DNA of 35,524 nt from Phycisphaerales bacterium (GTDB taxonomy: Bacteria > Planctomycetota > Phycisphaerae > Phycisphaerales > UBA1924), in the NCBI GenBank assembly GCA_014379385.1, contig JACMLW010000091.1, forward strand, positions 1-35,524. The letters run 5' to 3'. Positions 33,333 through 35,524 of the stretch are shown here, one piece after another. Position 1 is the first letter of the stretch; each line of letters starts with the position of its first letter. Made by a program: the position numbers and the translations under genes. The notes under the pieces are model-generated. The model was not told the origin of the DNA. It was given only the letters and a program-made list of their open reading frames with translations, and made no database searches.

Positions 33333-35524
33333 GTGCCCGGCCCTCCCGCCCAACCCAGCCCCGAACACCCGTCGGGATCCACCGCGCGCCCATCGCTTGC
33401 GCGCCCCGCTCCCAACCTCACCCCCCGTGAGCGCGCTCGCGCCACCCTCTCAATCTCCTACCCGCCCGATCTCCCCATCTCCCAGCGCAAGGACGACATC
33501 GCCGCGGCCATCACGAAGCACCAGGTCATCATCGTCGCCGGCGAAACCGGCTCCGGCAAGACCACGCAGCTCCCCAAGATCTGCCTCGAAGCCCTCCCAC
33601 ATCTCGCCGGCATGATCGGCCACACGCAGCCGCGCCGCCTCGCGGCACGCACCGTCGCCGGCCGCATCGCGCAAGAGCTCAACGCCCCGCTCGGCGAGGC
33701 CGTCGGCTACAAAGTCCGGTTCGGCGACAAAACTTCCCAAAGCACGCTTATCAAGGTGATGACCGACGGCATCCTCCTTGCCGAAACCCAGGGCGGGGGC
33801 GACGGCGGCCGAGAACTCCGCCAATACGGTGTGATCATCATCGATGAGGCCCACGAGCGCAGCCTCAACATCGACTTTCTCCTCGGCTACCTCAGGCGTC
33901 TCACCACGCGCCGCCCCGACCTCAAGGTCATCATCACCTCGGCCACCATCGACCCCGAGGGCTTCAGTCGTCATTTCAACAACGCCCCGATCATCGAGGT
34001 CAGCGGCCGCGCCTACCCCGTCGAAGTCCGGTACCGCCCGCTCTCCATCGAGCCCGAGCCCGGACTTGAGCGCGACCCCGTCGGCCAGGGCGGCGAGCGC
34101 GAGTTCGACGAGCTCACCGAGGAAGAGGGCATCCTCGCGGCCGTCGATGAGCTCGCTCGTTCTGGTCCACCCGGTGATGTCCTCGTCTTCCTCCCCGGGG
34201 AGCGCGAGATCCGCGAGACCGCCGAGGCACTCCGCAAGCACCATCCCCCGAGCACCGAGATCCTCCCGCTCTACGCTCGCCTCTCCGCCTCCGAACAGCT
34301 CCAGGTCTTTCAACCGTCTCGCGGTTATTCCCGCCGCATCGTCCTCGCGACCAACGTCGCCGAGACCTCCCTCACCGTCCCCGGCATCCGCTCCGTCATC
34401 GATACGGGCCTCGCCCGCATGAGCCGCTACAGCGGCCGCACGCGCGTCCAGCGCCTCCCGATCGAGCCGATCGCACGCTCCAGCGCCGACCAGCGCGCCG
34501 GGCGGTGCGGCCGCCTCGGCCCCGGCGTCTGCATCCGCCTCTACTCGCAAGAGGATTACGAAGCCCGCGACCGCTTCACCGAGCCCGAGATTCTCCGCAC
34601 CAATCTCGCCAGCGTCGTGCTCCAGATGAAGTCGCTGAGGCTTGGCGAGGTGAGCGAGTTCCCCTTTCTCGACCCGCCCGATTCGCGCCTCGTCCGCGAC
34701 GGCTACGAAACTCTGTTGGAGCTCGGCGCCGTCGATGAGGCCGGCGAGCTCACGCCCCTCGGTGAGAAGCTCGCCAGGCTCCCCGTCGATCCGCGCCTCG
34801 GCCGCATGATCCTCGCCGCCGACCACGAGCGATGCCTCCACGAGGTCGTCGTCATCGCCGCGGCACTCAGCATCCAGGATCCGCGCGAGCGCCCGTCCGA
34901 CGAGCGCGAACTCGCCGACATCGCCCACGCGCAGTGGCGCGACGAAGGCTCCGACTTCATCTCGCTCCTGCGCCTCTGGAAGTGGCACGACGAGCTCCGC
35001 GAGAAACTCAGCCACAACCAGCTCCGCAGGGCCTGCAAGCAGAGCTATCTCTCGTACATGCGCATGCGCGAGTGGAACGAGGTCTACCACCAGCTCCACG
35101 GCCTCGTCGCCGACATGGGCTTCCGCTTTGAGAATCGCCCCCCACCCCCCCCACCGCCCACGCCCCAGCAAGCCGCGCACGCCGCGGGCACAACCCAAGG
35201 CCAGGAATCGCACGCCAAGGGGCGACGTCGCCGTCGCGGCGGCGCGCCTCGCCATGCCACGCCGGACCCATCACTGGGTTCTCCCTCTCCATCCGGCACG
35301 CCCCGCATCGCCGACTACGACTCGCTCCACAGGGCCCTCCTCTCCGGCCTCCTCTCCAGCGTCGGCATGAAGAAGGAAGGCGCCGTCGGCGAATACGCCG
35401 GTCCCCGCGGCGTCCGCTTCTCCATCCACCCCGGCTCCGGCCTCGCTAAGAAGTTCGCCCCCCCTCCCACTGCTCCCACCCCTGACGCAAAGGGCACACC
35501 CTCGCCGCCGAAGGCGGCGACGAA
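33333..35524 (+). CDS. hrpA: DEAH-box RNA helicase, HrpA family (C-terminus beyond window)
   Basis: The frame runs open to the window end, giving about 730 residues of a protein usually near 1300 long. Helicase motifs are complete: Walker A in VAGETGSGKTTQLPK, TQPRRLAA, DEAH in IIIDEAHERSLNIDFL, motif III ITSATI, a LATNVAETSLTVPGI segment and motif VI DQRAGRCGR. The HA2 helical domain follows (FLDPPDSRLV, LTPLGEKLARLPVDP). A Pro-rich and Arg-rich insert (RRRRRGG near 35225-35245) comes next. It unwinds RNA using ATP in the cytoplasm; HrpA has roles in mRNA processing and ribosome rescue in Escherichia coli. The start is uncertain: GTG 33333, TTG 33327 and GTG 33180 are in frame, and conserved sequence begins near 33440. 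The upstream part of the frame is Pro-rich. Confidence 0.93.
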   Translation, partial: MPGPPAQPSPEHPSGSTARPSLARPAPNLTPRERARATLSISYPPDLPISQRKDDIAAAITKHQVIIVAGETGSGKTTQLPKICLEALPHLAGMIGHTQPRRLAARTVAGRIAQELNAPLGEAVGYKVRFGDKTSQSTLIKVMTDGILLAETQGGGDGGRELRQYGVIIIDEAHERSLNIDFLLGYLRRLTTRRPDLKVIITSATIDPEGFSRHFNNAPIIEVSGRAYPVEVRYRPLSIEPEPGLERDPVGQGGEREFDELTEEEGILAAVDELARSGPPGDVLVFLPGEREIRETAEALRKHHPPSTEILPLYARLSASEQLQVFQPSRGYSRRIVLATNVAETSLTVPGIRSVIDTGLARMSRYSGRTRVQRLPIEPIARSSADQRAGRCGRLGPGVCIRLYSQEDYEARDRFTEPEILRTNLASVVLQMKSLRLGEVSEFPFLDPPDSRLVRDGYETLLELGAVDEAGELTPLGEKLARLPVDPRLGRMILAADHERCLHEVVVIAAALSIQDPRERPSDERELADIAHAQWRDEGSDFISLLRLWKWHDELREKLSHNQLRRACKQSYLSYMRMREWNEVYHQLHGLVADMGFRFENRPPPPPPPTPQQAAHAAGTTQGQESHAKGRRRRRGGAPRHATPDPSLGSPSPSGTPRIADYDSLHRALLSGLLSSVGMKKEGAVGEYAGPRGVRFSIHPGSGLAKKFAPPPTAPTPDAKGTPSPPKAAT

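Noticed and set aside
33450-35255. A 601-codon open frame on the minus strand
   Set aside because: It is antisense to the HrpA helicase, whose motifs are complete on the plus strand. Its acidic, repetitive composition is a GC-skew artefact.

Overview
The window is about 35.5 kb of GC-rich bacterial chromosome that looks like Planctomycetota, most likely the Phycisphaerae. Supporting signs are the N-terminal LExR/LEPR motifs on two large surface proteins, the paired D-x-D-N-x-x-G calcium-loop repeats ending in ITAFLxAWF, a CPxCGYDLxGL zinc-ribbon membrane protein, bacterial topoisomerase VI genes, and a CHASE2 cyclase beside a FecR protein. This is inference from family patterns; no rRNA or other taxonomic marker is present. 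I see no phage, insertion sequence, CRISPR array or conjugation gene. No gap without a gene exceeds 300 bases; the largest (27885-28165, 281 bases) lies between divergent genes.

Layout. 1-1824 (minus): otsA-otsB trehalose synthesis, with otsB cut by the window edge. 2017-3834 (plus): an S41 C-terminal processing protease. It meets, stop to stop, a zinc-ribbon membrane protein (3835-4565, minus) that appears frameshifted. 4621-8776 (plus): topoisomerase VI subunit B, a phosphinothricin-acetyltransferase-like GNAT enzyme and topoisomerase VI subunit A, followed by its own promoter and an ANTAR response regulator (8870-9568) closed by a strong terminator. 9657-13544 (minus): a 1295-residue secreted modular glycoside hydrolase with a C-terminal beta-propeller. 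13642-16011 (minus): a prolyl oligopeptidase. 16155-17687 (minus): a DoxX/DUF417-like membrane protein and an ABC ATPase. 17769-20287 (minus): a large membrane protein with a -1 frameshift near its end. 20342-20593 (plus): a small single-pass coiled-coil protein.

20707-27884 (minus) is the most system-like part. It reads as a four-gene operon encoding an outer-membrane beta-barrel, a lipoprotein, a CHASE2 class III adenylate cyclase and a secreted FecR-domain protein. Together these could form a transenvelope sensor that produces cAMP. 28166-30814 (plus): an LEPR-motif repeat surface protein. 30951-31038: tRNA-Leu(UAA), overlapped in antisense by the end of a methyltransferase gene (31002-31994), which is preceded by an APH-like phosphotransferase (32137-33138). 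33333 to the end (plus): an HrpA-type DEAH RNA helicase that runs off the window.

The two observations I rate highest are the bacterial topoisomerase VI operon with an acetyltransferase gene between its subunits, and the porin-lipoprotein-CHASE2 cyclase-FecR operon. Two membrane-protein genes each need a one-base shift to give a sensible C-terminus; sequencing error, real mutation and, for one of them, programmed slippage all remain possible.
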